From positions 682,001 to 746,000 of the forward strand of contig NZ_JAZDDH010000001.1 in the NCBI RefSeq assembly GCF_037081715.1: 64,000 nucleotides of DNA. The letters run 5' to 3'. The notes beneath the pieces are model-generated. The model searched no databases. It worked only from the letters and a program-made list of their open reading frames with translations, and had not been told where the DNA came from. Below, piece by piece: positions 17,622 to 26,814 of this stretch. Every line of letters starts with the position of its first letter. Position 1 is the first letter of the stretch. The DNA is from Halalkalicoccus sp. CG83. Lineage in GTDB: Archaea; Halobacteriota; Halobacteria; Halobacteriales; Halalkalicoccaceae. Both the position numbers and the translations under genes were made by a program.

Positions 17622-19061
17622 ATGAATATTATCGTAATAGTAGCGGATACAGCACGGTACGATATCGCTACAGAGGTGTTCTCTGATTCAGCGTGGGCAT
17701 CCGACGCTACTCACTACACGCGTGCGTTCGCCAACGCCCCATGGACGCTTCCCTCTCATGCGTCCCTGTTCACCGGGACCAACCCCTCGAACCACGGAGC
17801 CCACGCGGACCACAAGCAGTTATCGTCAGAACTTACTCCGCTGGCTGAAGCGTTCCAACACGCCGGCTACGAGACCGCCGCCGTCTCGAACAACACCTGG
17901 ATCAGCGAGGAGTTCGGTTTCGCACGTGGGTTCGACACCTTCCACAAGACGTGGCAGTACGTCCAGTCGGATACCGATCTCGGCGAAATCGCGAGAACGA
18001 AGGAGGGGACCGATAAGCTCCGTGCCGTCGCGAACAAGCTCACTGACGGTAACCCGTTGACGAACATCACGAACGCGATCTACGGCCAGTTCTTCAGAAA
18101 ACAGCAGGACGACGGTGCGAAGCAGACCAATCAATGGGTCGCCAACTGGTTACAGGACCGGGACGGCACCGCCCCGTTCTTCCTCTTCATCAACTATCTT
18201 GAACCTCATCTCGAGTACAGACCGTCAGAGGAGTTCACTAAACAGTTCCTCCCCGACGGGGTCTCCTACGACGAGGCGATGGACGTCCCCCAGAACGCCT
18301 GGTCCTATATCGCCGGCAAGACTGCGATGTCCGACCGGGAGTTCGAGATCCTTCGGGCGCTCTATCGCGCTGAGCTCGCATATCTGGATGGGCGGTTCGC
18401 TCAACTCAAACAATTGCTTGAGGACGCCGGCGAGTGGGAGGACACGGTCTTCGTCGTTATGGGTGATCACGGCGAGAACATCGGTGATCACGATCTGATG
18501 GATCACCAGTACTGTCTCTATGATACCTTGCTCCACGTCCCACTCATTATCAACGGTGGGCCGTTCACGGGAGGCACCGAGGACGACCGTCTCGTTCAGC
18601 TCACGGATCTCGCACCGACGCTTCTCGACGTAGCCGGCATTGACGCGCCGGAGGCACGAGACCAGTTCCAGGGCGCATCATTCCATCCGAATGCGGACGC
18701 CGAGCCACGCGAGTACGCGGTCGCGGAGTACCTGGCCCCACAGCCCTCGATGGAGGCGCTTGAGAAACGCGTTGGCGACCTTCCTGCTGACGTCTACGAG
18801 TACGACCGTTCGCTCCGCGCGATCCGGTCGAGCGACCACAAACTCATTCGCGGTTCCGATGGCACTCGCGAGCTCTATGATGTCGTCGACGATCCCGGAG
18901 AACAACATAATATCGCCGACGAGAACCCGGAGATCGCTGACGAACTCGAAGCAAAGCTCGACGACTGGCTCGACTCATTCGAACACGCCGACACCTCCGA
19001 ATCCGTCTCGATGACGCAGTCCACTCAGGACCGGCTCGAGGATCTGGGCTATCTCCAGTAG
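17622..19061 (+). CDS. sulfatase-fold (alkaline phosphatase superfamily) protein
   Basis: 479 residues with all superfamily landmarks: IIVIVADTARYD for the first metal site, ANAPWTLPSHASLFTG at the nucleophile position, and VVMGDHGENIGDHDLMDHQY for the distal metal site. The nucleophile position has Thr (W-T-L-P-S) instead of the C-x-P-x-R or S-x-P-x-R that formylglycine sulfatases need, so arylsulfatase chemistry is doubtful; a phosphatase or phosphotransferase acting on glycans is as likely. No signal peptide is seen. GGAGG lies about 12 nt before the ATG. The C-terminus ends RLEDLGYLQ, a tail shared with the other three sulfatase-fold proteins here. Confidence 0.82.
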   Translation: MNIIVIVADTARYDIATEVFSDSAWASDATHYTRAFANAPWTLPSHASLFTGTNPSNHGAHADHKQLSSELTPLAEAFQHAGYETAAVSNNTWISEEFGFARGFDTFHKTWQYVQSDTDLGEIARTKEGTDKLRAVANKLTDGNPLTNITNAIYGQFFRKQQDDGAKQTNQWVANWLQDRDGTAPFFLFINYLEPHLEYRPSEEFTKQFLPDGVSYDEAMDVPQNAWSYIAGKTAMSDREFEILRALYRAELAYLDGRFAQLKQLLEDAGEWEDTVFVVMGDHGENIGDHDLMDHQYCLYDTLLHVPLIINGGPFTGGTEDDRLVQLTDLAPTLLDVAGIDAPEARDQFQGASFHPNADAEPREYAVAEYLAPQPSMEALEKRVGDLPADVYEYDRSLRAIRSSDHKLIRGSDGTRELYDVVDDPGEQHNIADENPEIADELEAKLDDWLDSFEHADTSESVSMTQSTQDRLEDLGYLQ

Positions 19062-19120
19062 CCTCGTCGAACAGCTACCCGCTCTCAGTCACCGTCTTCT
19101 CCGATGACCATTCTGTTTCA

Positions 19121-20224
19121 CTACCTGCTCTTCGAGACCTGTTCGAGTGTTCTCGTCGTCTGCTCGACGGTAGCACTCCACGTGTACTCCTTCTCGACGA
19201 CCTGCCGCCCGTCGTCGTACTGTCCTGAAAGCGCCCGTATCAGTCCGCGAGCGAACCCCTCGATGTCGCCGACGGGGACCGTCGTCCCGGCTCCGTCGAT
19301 CACCGGCGCAACCTGCTTGAGGTCCGAACAGACTACGGGGACGTTACACGCCATCGCCTCCAACACTGTTCGCGGAAGCCCTTCCGCACGGCTGGGCAAC
19401 ACGAGTGCATCACCCGCGCGATACAGTGCCGGCATCTCGTCGTACGGTAACTGTCCAAGGAATCGAACTGATCCCTCTAACTGCTCGTTCGCTACCTGCT
19501 CCTTGAGTTTTCCACTCAGTGCCCCTTCACCACACAGGTAGAGCCTCGCTTCGGGATGCGCCTCCCGTACCCGCTTGATGGCCGCGACCGCGTCCTGTGG
19601 GCGCTTCCCGTCGACCAACCGACCGACGAACAACACGACTGGTCCATCGTGGTCGAGCAAGTCGCTTTCGGGCCCCTCGGGCGTGAAGCGCTCGGTGTCG
19701 ATCCCGTTCGGCACCACCTCGATGTCGCTCTGGACGCCGAACTCCCGCACTCGATTTCTGTCCTCCTCGGTGTAGCAGAACACCACGTCCGCCCGGTTGA
19801 ACGTCCACCGACCCACGCTCCGAAGGTACACGTCGAAGACCCACTCGGGTGCGTTCTGGGAGTAGAGGCCGTGGTTCGTGATCGCAAGCGGAACGTCGCT
19901 CAGTCGCCGTTTTAGTGCTGCGAGGTTCGTCGAGAAGTAGAGATGCGAGTGGGCGTGCATGACGTCGAACGCTGCCGCGTCCTTGAGGTGGCGTGCGACG
20001 CCGAGCGAGACGTCGTTTCCGAGCGCGGTCACGCTCGGCCGGTAGCGGACGACCCGATACCCGTCGCGTTCCTCGACGGCCGGTTTCTCGGGATCGCCAT
20101 CGACCGTCACTACCGTTACGTCGTGCCCCATCGCCGCCTGGTCACGACTCATTGCGTGGACGTGGTACGGTCCGCCACCCTTCACGTCGGGATAGACCTT
20201 CTGTGCGACGCGTAGAATGCGCAT
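19121..20224 (-). CDS. GT4-family glycosyltransferase
   Basis: 367 residues from the ATG at 20224 (MRILRVAQKVYPDVKGGG). The longer frame to 20281 is rejected because it overlaps the remnant upstream and has no family match. It is a GT-B fold: donor domain with GPVVLFVGRLVDGKRPQDAV and the GT4 motif YRAGDALVLPSRAEGLPRTV followed by LEAMACNVPVV. The His in NHGLYSQNAPEWV sits where an acceptor loop is expected. It converges with the sulfatase-fold gene. The transferred sugar cannot be read from sequence. Confidence 0.9.
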   Translation of the reverse strand: MRILRVAQKVYPDVKGGGPYHVHAMSRDQAAMGHDVTVVTVDGDPEKPAVEERDGYRVVRYRPSVTALGNDVSLGVARHLKDAAAFDVMHAHSHLYFSTNLAALKRRLSDVPLAITNHGLYSQNAPEWVFDVYLRSVGRWTFNRADVVFCYTEEDRNRVREFGVQSDIEVVPNGIDTERFTPEGPESDLLDHDGPVVLFVGRLVDGKRPQDAVAAIKRVREAHPEARLYLCGEGALSGKLKEQVANEQLEGSVRFLGQLPYDEMPALYRAGDALVLPSRAEGLPRTVLEAMACNVPVVCSDLKQVAPVIDGAGTTVPVGDIEGFARGLIRALSGQYDDGRQVVEKEYTWSATVEQTTRTLEQVSKSR

Positions 20225-20249
20225 ACCGGGAGTGACCGCTCGGCTAAAA

Positions 20250-20384
20250 TCAATCTGCTGATCGGTTGTTCGATTCCTCAATTTCAGGGTCTAGATCGGA
20301 GTCGAGGTCGGGATCGTCCCTACGCAGCAGGACGAGTACGTCGAGCATCGCGTTCCACATCTGCCAAATTACGATCTTCACGTC
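20250..20384 (-). pseudogene. C-terminal fragment of a sugar-1-phosphate transferase
   Basis: Translated leftward, these bases read DVKIVIWQMWNAMLDVLVL followed by an acidic tail and a stop at 20250, 44 residues in all. The first 15 residues match the extreme C-terminal segment of the two intact initiating transferases here (DVKIVIRQMWIALLD and DVKIVIHQIWMAM). The rest of the gene is missing. A third copy therefore existed in the same orientation before a deletion or exchange removed its body. Confidence 0.72.
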
Positions 20385-20387
20385 GAA

Positions 20388-20583
20388 TCAGGACGGGCGA
20401 AGAGCTGGGCAAGCTGGCAGCGATGTCCCGGGATGATGAGGGAGTGCTGGAGGTGTTTGAGGGGTGCTGTCGCACTATTACCAGCCCAGCGACGGTGCCG
20501 AGGAGACGTTTCGGAAGGCTGTGGAGGAGATGCGTGACGATCTAGAGGCGAACATCGACACGGTGTTCGAGCGTAACGGCTAG
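20388..20583 (+). pseudogene. unidentified frameshifted gene fragment
   Basis: Two rightward frames in series look like one protein: GEELGKLAAMSRDDEGVLEV then, after a shift near 20467, LSHYYQPSDGAEETFRKAVE continuing through MRDDLEANIDTVFERNG to a stop at 20581-20583. The acidic, helical composition fits a haloarchaeal gene, but I do not recognise the family. It lies exactly at the broken end of the transferase fragment, so it may be the other side of a recombination scar. Confidence 0.4.
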
Positions 20584-20629
20584 GAACTGCCCAGAGTAAG
20601 ACGATATAACCAACGATACAGTTTACCTA

Positions 20630-22162
20630 CTAACGTGGCACTGAACTGCCACTCATCCTTTGACTACGCTTTGTCAGGAGCACAACCGCGAATGCTGGGA
20701 GCAGCAGGACAACATCCTCGAGGAACGCAATCAGCGCGTTGTTTACGAGTCCGTATGGGATAAGGTGTGCCATGACGAGCGCGAAGGCGAACAGAGCGAG
20801 CAGCGAGTTGCGGTTCTGGTAGAGCGTCCAGTAAGTGAGTTTGAGTAGGACGCCGTAGATGATCGCCCCGATGACGATCCCCGGAATGCCGGCGTTGATG
20901 TAGAACGAGCCCATGTCACCCGGCGGCAGTCCACCCGATCCATCGGGGATCACCCACCGGCGGATCACCCCACCTTCGGTCGAGACTGGCTTCTCGGACC
21001 AGATGGCACGCGGTATGAAGTTCATGATTACCCGAAGATAGAATGTGCCGTACTGATATCCCATCTCCGCGGGAACCATTTCCATCAGTGCGATCATGTT
21101 GTCGAAGGTGTCGTTATGGACACCTGCAGAAACAATCCTGAGTGGGTCGACCGAGCGCAGTGCGGTGATCGGGGACCCATCAGAGCGGGCGGCCTGCGCG
21201 CCGATCAAGAACACCGAAGCGACGGCCCAGAACACGGGGAGCAGTAGGAAGTGAGCCGTCGGGTGAAGCCGCTGTGCGAACATGAACACGGGGTTATCGG
21301 AACGATCGTAGCCAGCGAATCCACGGAGCGCCGCGTAATAGCCTAGGATCGCGAGGACGATTCCGATCCGGACGACCGCCGCGCGACCGCCGAGCAACGA
21401 GATGAGTCCGAGGATGACGGGGAGGGTAAGGATCTGCGCAGCCGAGGGGAGTTCACGCCGGCTCATCGTCGCGAGGATCCAGAGGAAATAGCCGATATAT
21501 GTCATATTCGCGATAAGGATGAGCGGACCGAGCCCCTCGAAGAACTGGCTCCGGGAGACGGATGTCGTGTAGAGGAGTAGTGGGTTTCCGGCAGTGACAA
21601 CCCATAGCAGGTAGGCGTAGCCGACCAGACCGACCGCGATGTAGCCAAGCCCGATCCGTCGAAGTACCGTCTCTCGTCCGCGGATAGAGAGCCGTTGCGG
21701 GAGGGATATCGTGGGTGGGCGGTAGAGGTAGTACGCGCCAAGGAGGACCGCGAAGTATACGATGTAGAGTACGCCGACGGTCGTGAAACCGGCCTCAAAC
21801 GGCGTCGAGAGCCCTAATCCGTCAATCGTGTACTCGCGCGGCTCATAGTAGAGCCGTTGAATATACGCGATGGCGAGCATGAAGATGAACAGCGACTTGA
21901 ACACCATCGGCTCAAAGAGGTCAAAGCGACCCGACCGCGCGCTTAGGAGCCACGGGATCCCCGCGAGTGAGAGTAGCAGGCCGGCGATTAGCGGGAAGGG
22001 CGACCATTCGACCCATGCGATCACTGCTCCCGCGACCGTAACTGCGATGATGACTACTACGAGAGCGTACAGCAGGAGCCTCGCGCGGCGCGATTCGTGG
22101 GCGGGTGTTCGATCGGCCACTGGGGACCGGGATTCGGTTCTCAATCTTGGAGGTCCGCTCAT
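20630..22162 (-). CDS. Wzy-like oligosaccharide repeat-unit polymerase
   Basis: 510 residues with about 12 membrane helices after an Arg-rich cytoplasmic N-terminus. A large extracytoplasmic loop near residues 340-420 contains NDTFDNMIALMEMVPAEMGY and GTFYLRVIMNFIPRAIWSEK, the look of O-antigen or oligosaccharide polymerases (PF14296/PF01901-like). Its ATG overlaps the stop of the upstream flippase gene by 4 bp, so the two are translationally coupled. A Wzx and a Wzy in this order form a classic export and polymerisation pair. The repeat unit is unknown. Confidence 0.75.
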   Translation of the reverse strand: MSGPPRLRTESRSPVADRTPAHESRRARLLLYALVVVIIAVTVAGAVIAWVEWSPFPLIAGLLLSLAGIPWLLSARSGRFDLFEPMVFKSLFIFMLAIAYIQRLYYEPREYTIDGLGLSTPFEAGFTTVGVLYIVYFAVLLGAYYLYRPPTISLPQRLSIRGRETVLRRIGLGYIAVGLVGYAYLLWVVTAGNPLLLYTTSVSRSQFFEGLGPLILIANMTYIGYFLWILATMSRRELPSAAQILTLPVILGLISLLGGRAAVVRIGIVLAILGYYAALRGFAGYDRSDNPVFMFAQRLHPTAHFLLLPVFWAVASVFLIGAQAARSDGSPITALRSVDPLRIVSAGVHNDTFDNMIALMEMVPAEMGYQYGTFYLRVIMNFIPRAIWSEKPVSTEGGVIRRWVIPDGSGGLPPGDMGSFYINAGIPGIVIGAIIYGVLLKLTYWTLYQNRNSLLALFAFALVMAHLIPYGLVNNALIAFLEDVVLLLPAFAVVLLTKRSQRMSGSSVPR

Positions 22163-23595
22163 GATGCTGTCATTATCTTGACTAAACTCGACACTTCACG
22201 GCGGCGAAGACCGCCGGTCGCGAACAGGCAGACCGCGTATACCGGTGGGGCGAGTGCAAGGATGAGAATCCAGTGCAGCGGCACGAAGGCCATTGTGATT
22301 CCCATCAGTCCGGTAGCGACGAGAATCCGGCTAAGGCGGCCCCAATTGGGGACAACTCGGAGGGTATCTTGAAAGAGCCATCCGAGGAGAATCGCTCCGA
22401 CACCGAATGATGCGATCGTGGTGAGTGCTGCGCCAGCGACGCCAAGTACTGGGATCAGCAGGACGTTCAGAACGGCATTAAGCGCGACCATTGTGAGCTG
22501 GGCGAGCAGCGGCGTCCTCGAGTCACCGGTGGCGTAGAACAGCCGTTGGTAGACCTCGGCGCATCCCCTGAGGAACATTGCGAGTGCGATCAGGACGAGA
22601 AGGAGGTGTCCGGCGTCCGCGACCTCAGCTGTTGAGATCAGTCCGATCACGGCGTCGCCGATCAAGGCGAATCCTATTATCGCCGGTAGGGCAATCGTTG
22701 AGAAGTACCGGATACCAGTTTTCGTGTACTCGACAATCGTCCGGCGATCTCCCTCGTTCCAAAGGGTCGTGAACTCCGTATAGAACGACGCGTTGACGGG
22801 CGTGACGAATAATAAGATTAGGTAGGCAATGCTATAGGCGACGCTGTAGACACCGACCGCACTCGCTCCGAGGAAGAATCCGATGAGCACTCGATCGACC
22901 TTGTCAAGCGCGTGTTTTGAGAGATCGCCGCCCATCGTCGGTAGCGAGAACGCGAGCGATTCCCGGGCGATATCTACGGACGGAGCCGATATGCCGACCT
23001 CCCGAACGACGGGAAAAGTGATCGCTGCGGTGATCACTATTTTTGCGAGGACGACCGCAACGAACGCCTCGATGACCGTTCCATCAAGGGCGAGAATCGT
23101 GATCGCGACGGCGGCGACAAGCAGCCAGACGTCAACGGCCTCGATCCCGGAGTAGAGTCGAACCCGGCGCTGGGCATGGTAGTATGCCCGCGAAATCCTG
23201 AAGATGGCTTCAAACGGGATGTATGCGGCCGCCGCGACGAAGAGAAGCGTGTACTCGGTTGTGCTGAGTGTGTATACCGAGAGTAGTTCTGCACCCCCGG
23301 CGATGAATCCCGCGATGGTGAGTGCGGCCAGTCCCGAGAGGACGAACATCGTCGAGACGAGTTGGGAGGTCCGCGTACCGTCCGAGTCGAGCTGAACGAG
23401 TCCGGTATCGAGCCCGAGCGCGGCAACGTTCACGGCGATAATCGCAATGCCAAATGCTTGGACGAAGGCACCGTAGTCGGCGACCCCGAGGCCGAGTGTG
23501 AACAACGGGATGAATAATAGCCCGCGGAGCTTGAGGCTCGCCGTGAAGAGCGTCGAGATGATGATATCGCCCGAAATCTTCTTCGAGAGAGTCAT
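22159..23595 (-). CDS. Wzx-like polysaccharide flippase
   Basis: 478 residues, 14 predicted helices, MOP superfamily. The N-terminus has DIIISTLFTASLKLRGLLFI and LGVADYGAFVQAFGIAII; the second half has ALDKVDRVLIGFFLGASAVG and VYQRLFYATGDSRTPLLAQL, the family's two-lobed repeat. It is the middle gene of a leftward set: a 51-codon ribbon-helix-helix-like ORF ends 2 bp upstream, and the polymerase overlaps downstream by 4 bp. Its partner in lipid-linked glycan export is probably that polymerase. Confidence 0.9.
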   Translation of the reverse strand: MTLSKKISGDIIISTLFTASLKLRGLLFIPLFTLGLGVADYGAFVQAFGIAIIAVNVAALGLDTGLVQLDSDGTRTSQLVSTMFVLSGLAALTIAGFIAGGAELLSVYTLSTTEYTLLFVAAAAYIPFEAIFRISRAYYHAQRRVRLYSGIEAVDVWLLVAAVAITILALDGTVIEAFVAVVLAKIVITAAITFPVVREVGISAPSVDIARESLAFSLPTMGGDLSKHALDKVDRVLIGFFLGASAVGVYSVAYSIAYLILLFVTPVNASFYTEFTTLWNEGDRRTIVEYTKTGIRYFSTIALPAIIGFALIGDAVIGLISTAEVADAGHLLLVLIALAMFLRGCAEVYQRLFYATGDSRTPLLAQLTMVALNAVLNVLLIPVLGVAGAALTTIASFGVGAILLGWLFQDTLRVVPNWGRLSRILVATGLMGITMAFVPLHWILILALAPPVYAVCLFATGGLRRREVSSLVKIMTAS

Positions 23596-23597
23596 GA

Positions 23598-23753
23598 TTA
23601 TCCACTACTGCTATCCCGCTGCGGTTGCCGTTTCCGTTGCCGAAGTTCTTCGGGTTCGTCCAGAAGCTGGTTGGTCGTATCGTCGACTGATCCGCCGGGG
23701 TTCTTTCGGGCGTTAAGCCGTTGCAACGTCTCGTCTTCGAACCGAATCGCCAT
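23598..23753 (-). CDS. small ribbon-helix-helix-like protein
   Basis: 51 codons, MAIRFEDETLQRLNARKN, ending in a basic and Ser-rich tail (LRQRKRQPQRDSSSG); three further in-frame ATGs precede it, the first at 23765. The opening (strand IRF, then a short helix starting E-x-L-x-R-L) resembles haloarchaeal antitoxin-like or CopG/DUF7557-type small proteins. No toxin gene is adjacent. The stop is 2 bp from the flippase start, so it is probably co-transcribed with the flippase and polymerase and could autoregulate them. This is inference from position and a short motif. Confidence 0.5.
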   Translation of the reverse strand: MAIRFEDETLQRLNARKNPGGSVDDTTNQLLDEPEELRQRKRQPQRDSSSG

Positions 23754-23863
23754 CGTCATCATCATCTACCCATGGGATTATGTACGAGGATTTGCTATAG
23801 GCCTTACGTGATGAGTACAGGTTCATGGGTTTTAATCTTCCTCGATAATCAGAGACCCTGAGG

Positions 23864-25054
23864 ATGCAGCCGGGAAAACTATCAGTCGCGTTCATCCGAA
23901 CAACCTCAGGGGAGTTCACTGGGACGTCAAAGATGATTCTCCGGCTGGTCGATGGGATCGGTGACGACTTCGAGCCGATCATTATCTGCCAGAAGGACTG
24001 CCCACTGCTCGAGCAGGCCCGCGAGCGGAATCTCCAGACGGAGGTCATCCCTTACCGGGGAGTCCTCGATAACTACGGAGGGTCCCTGCTTTCACCGTCG
24101 CCACTTCAATTTCTTCGGATGATTTTTCGGATTGGACAGTATAACTTCGACGCCCATCGGGTGCTCTCCGAGGCGGATATCATCTGGTGTGATACCCTCC
24201 GGACGCTCCTCACGCTCGCTCCTACCGCGATTCTCAGCGATACGCCGGTCATCTGGAACGTCGGACTTGGCGAGAAATCAGAGGGTATCTACGCGTGGCT
24301 GAATGAGGTATGCTTCCGACTCGCTGATCATGTCTTTATCGAGTCGGAGCTGCAGGCCGAACGCCTCTATGGCAAGCAGTTCGATCGTCACCGGCAGAAA
24401 TTTACCATCTTCTATAAAGGGATCAAGATCGACCGATTCGCGACGTCAACCGAATCCGAACATCCCGATGGCGGGTCTGAACCCCTCACGATCGGAACGG
24501 CGGGAACGCTCACCGAACGCAAGGGTCATCATACGGCGCTTGAGGCACTCGCCCGATTTCAGGATGAGCATCCTGATCTCGACTTTACATACCGAATCGC
24601 CGGCGGGACGTCCCATCCGAAACACCACGAGTACGAGGCCGAACTCCGACGACAGATCTCCCGACTGGGGCTTGAGAACGTCGTCGAGTTCTGTGGGTGG
24701 GTGGACTCGGAGGATATGCCCGAGTTCTACCAGTCGTTGGACGTATTCATCCTCGCGTCGTCTGCTGAGGGGATCGCAGGGGTTGTCCGCGAAGCGATGG
24801 CGTCAGGTTGTGCCGTAATCGCGACTGATGTCGGCGGTAATCCCGAAGCGATTACCGATGGCGAGACCGGCCGAATCGTCCCACCTGACTCCCCCGATGC
24901 GATAGCCGACGCGCTCTCGGACCTCGTTTCGAATCCGCGGCACCGACGTGAGATCGCCGAGAACGGGTGCGAGTACACCACTGAGAATTTCTCGGTTGAG
25001 ACGTATGTCAACCGGTACGCGGATTTTCTGAGGCGCGTCGCGGCAAGACAATAG
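23864..25054 (+). CDS. GT4-family glycosyltransferase
   Basis: 396 residues, GT-B fold. The N-terminal domain begins LSVAFIRTTSGEFTGTSKMI with the expected Gly/Ser loop. The C-terminal domain shows IGTAGTLTERKGHHTALEAL and SLDVFILASSAEGIAGVVRE followed by AMASGCAVIATDVGGNPEAI, the GT4 E-x7-E signature with the nucleotide-sugar site. It is divergent from the RHH/flippase/polymerase set, so both promoters must lie between 23766 and 23863. It converges with the transferase at 25109. Confidence 0.9.
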   Translation: MQPGKLSVAFIRTTSGEFTGTSKMILRLVDGIGDDFEPIIICQKDCPLLEQARERNLQTEVIPYRGVLDNYGGSLLSPSPLQFLRMIFRIGQYNFDAHRVLSEADIIWCDTLRTLLTLAPTAILSDTPVIWNVGLGEKSEGIYAWLNEVCFRLADHVFIESELQAERLYGKQFDRHRQKFTIFYKGIKIDRFATSTESEHPDGGSEPLTIGTAGTLTERKGHHTALEALARFQDEHPDLDFTYRIAGGTSHPKHHEYEAELRRQISRLGLENVVEFCGWVDSEDMPEFYQSLDVFILASSAEGIAGVVREAMASGCAVIATDVGGNPEAITDGETGRIVPPDSPDAIADALSDLVSNPRHRREIAENGCEYTTENFSVETYVNRYADFLRRVAARQ

Positions 25055-25108
25055 AACGGCGGGTCCCAGCCCTTTCATCGATATCGCTGTGTGTTGACTC
25101 ATCCGTAG

Positions 25109-26560
25109 TCATCTCGCTTTGCTCTCATCGTGACGCTCTTGGCCGATAAACACCTTCACCGAATCCAATAGTGCGATCCACATCTGTCGAATCACGATCT
25201 TCACATCCAGCCAGAACGACTGCCGCCGAATGTACTCCAGGTCGTAGCGAAGCTTCTCCGTCGGATTCGTACTCGACGCATCGTTGATCTGTGCCAATCC
25301 CGTCAGGCCCGGTTTGACGAACCAGCGCTTTCGCCACTCGACAGCCTCCTCTTCGAGCAGCGCCTCTTCGTCAGTCCAGGCCGCTCGCGGGCCGACGACG
25401 CTCATGTCGCCGGTAAGAATCGCCCAAAGCTGGGGAAGCTCATCGAGGTGTGATTTCCGGAGCAGCCGACCAACGCGGGTGATCCGGTCATTCTCGCCGT
25501 CGTCGACGGGATCGGATGACTCGCTGCCTGGCAGCATCGTCCGAAACTTCAGCACGTCGAACGTTCTGCCGAGTCCGGCGGTTCGCGTCTGTCGGTAGAA
25601 GACCGGTCCGGGACTGTCGAGTTTGATCGCGAGCGCGATTAGCCCGAGTAGTGGTGCGAACGCCGTCAGTCCCGTCAGCGCGAATCCGACGTCGAAAATC
25701 CGCTTCAGTAGTCGGTCCTGCCAGTCCCACGGCTCGAGGTCGATCGTTACGAGCTCTCCTGCGGTTTCGTCCGAGAGCAGCACGCTGTCGGCGTGTTCGC
25801 GAAGCACTTTCGCCTCGACCCCATGAGCGTGACAGGTCTCGAGGACGCCGAAGAACTCTCCTCGGTCCGTGCTCCTGAACGCAAACACAACGGTGGCAAT
25901 ATCATGTTCGACGAGGATCTGCTCGAGCCGGGAGAGCCCGCCAAGGGACTGAAGATCCGAGGAGGGCATTTCGATCGTGCCGCCATCGGTCACTGTTGGT
26001 GTCGGTGATCGTGCTTGATCTGAGTCGATATTGATGCCGAGCGGCGGAGAGAGATAGCCCAGTACGGGGCTCTCGATCGCGTCCGCAGCTCGATTGATCT
26101 GGGCTGGATCGTCACCGACGATGATCGCCGGTTTCTCGCCCTTGATAGGCTGATTCCCAAGAATGACGAACCAGGCTGGAAGGACGATCAGCAATATGCC
26201 CATCGTCATCGCGAGCGTCGCACGCGGGAGCCGGTACGTCATATTAAAATAGCCGAGCGTCGCGAGCGCGAACATCGCCACCAGCACTCGTTTTTGCGCC
26301 AGAAAGATCGTATCCAAAATCCGTCGTGGACGTGGCTTGTACAGCGGGATCAGACAGGAGAACACGACGGCCGTGCTGAGTCCGACTGCCAGAAACAGTC
26401 TCTGTCCGTCTAGCACCACCACTGGAAGCCGTCTTACTACGGGCACGTAGCCTGTGAGGAGCATCTGCGGGATCGAGTGGTTCGCGATCAGGACGGCGAT
26501 TGCCGTCCACACCACGGTTCCCGCAGCGCTCATCAATCGATATCCTCCCCACTGTGCCAT
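25109..26560 (-). CDS. polyprenyl-phosphate sugar-1-phosphate transferase (initiating enzyme)
   Basis: About 483 residues. The N-terminal half has four or five membrane helices and a Rossmann-like CoA-binding-type domain (IIVGDDPAQINRAADAIE). The C-terminal half is the catalytic WbaP/PglC-type domain: KRIFDVGFALTGLTAFAPLL, LKFRTMLPGSES, KSHLDELPQLWAILTGDMS, VGPRAAWTDEEALL and KPGLTGLAQINDASS. The usual basic and acidic catalytic residues (KFRTM, DELPQ, GPRA) are visible. It should move hexose-1-phosphate from a UDP-sugar to dolichol phosphate. The ATG at 26560 is chosen; an upstream extension is not conserved with the copy at 34043. The likely promoter is the AT-rich stretch at 26612-26640. 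Confidence 0.92.
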   Translation of the reverse strand: MAQWGGYRLMSAAGTVVWTAIAVLIANHSIPQMLLTGYVPVVRRLPVVVLDGQRLFLAVGLSTAVVFSCLIPLYKPRPRRILDTIFLAQKRVLVAMFALATLGYFNMTYRLPRATLAMTMGILLIVLPAWFVILGNQPIKGEKPAIIVGDDPAQINRAADAIESPVLGYLSPPLGINIDSDQARSPTPTVTDGGTIEMPSSDLQSLGGLSRLEQILVEHDIATVVFAFRSTDRGEFFGVLETCHAHGVEAKVLREHADSVLLSDETAGELVTIDLEPWDWQDRLLKRIFDVGFALTGLTAFAPLLGLIALAIKLDSPGPVFYRQTRTAGLGRTFDVLKFRTMLPGSESSDPVDDGENDRITRVGRLLRKSHLDELPQLWAILTGDMSVVGPRAAWTDEEALLEEEAVEWRKRWFVKPGLTGLAQINDASSTNPTEKLRYDLEYIRRQSFWLDVKIVIRQMWIALLDSVKVFIGQERHDESKAR

Positions 26561-26611
26561 TACTAAAATTATCTCATGCCTATTCCATAAACGTTGTGAA
26601 ACAACCGAAAC

Positions 26612-26640
26612 CCTTTGATTATAAGGTATACTATGTAAAA
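26612..26640. promoter_or_regulatory. AT-rich promoter candidate
   Basis: TTGATTATAAGGTATACTAT and its continuation form overlapping TATA-like boxes in an otherwise GC-rich area. They lie about 55-80 bp upstream of the leftward transferase start at 26560. They also lie about 30-45 bp upstream of a rightward ATG at 26662 that opens a 45-codon frame ending in a hydrophobic stretch (AIVAVAGIGVYSV). That tiny frame could be leaderless and real, but support is weak. Confidence 0.4.
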
Positions 26641-26814
26641 TAAACCTCACTTCATACTGGTATGTCCTCTCTCGGATCGTTCATTGACAGCACGCTGGGG
26701 CTGTTACTGATGAGATGTTCTACTCCTAGACCCGCTAACCCGAAGGTGTGGAGACCAGCGATCGTCGCTGTTGCTGGAATCGGCGTCTACTCCGTCTGAT
26801 GATCTCTTGGCGAT

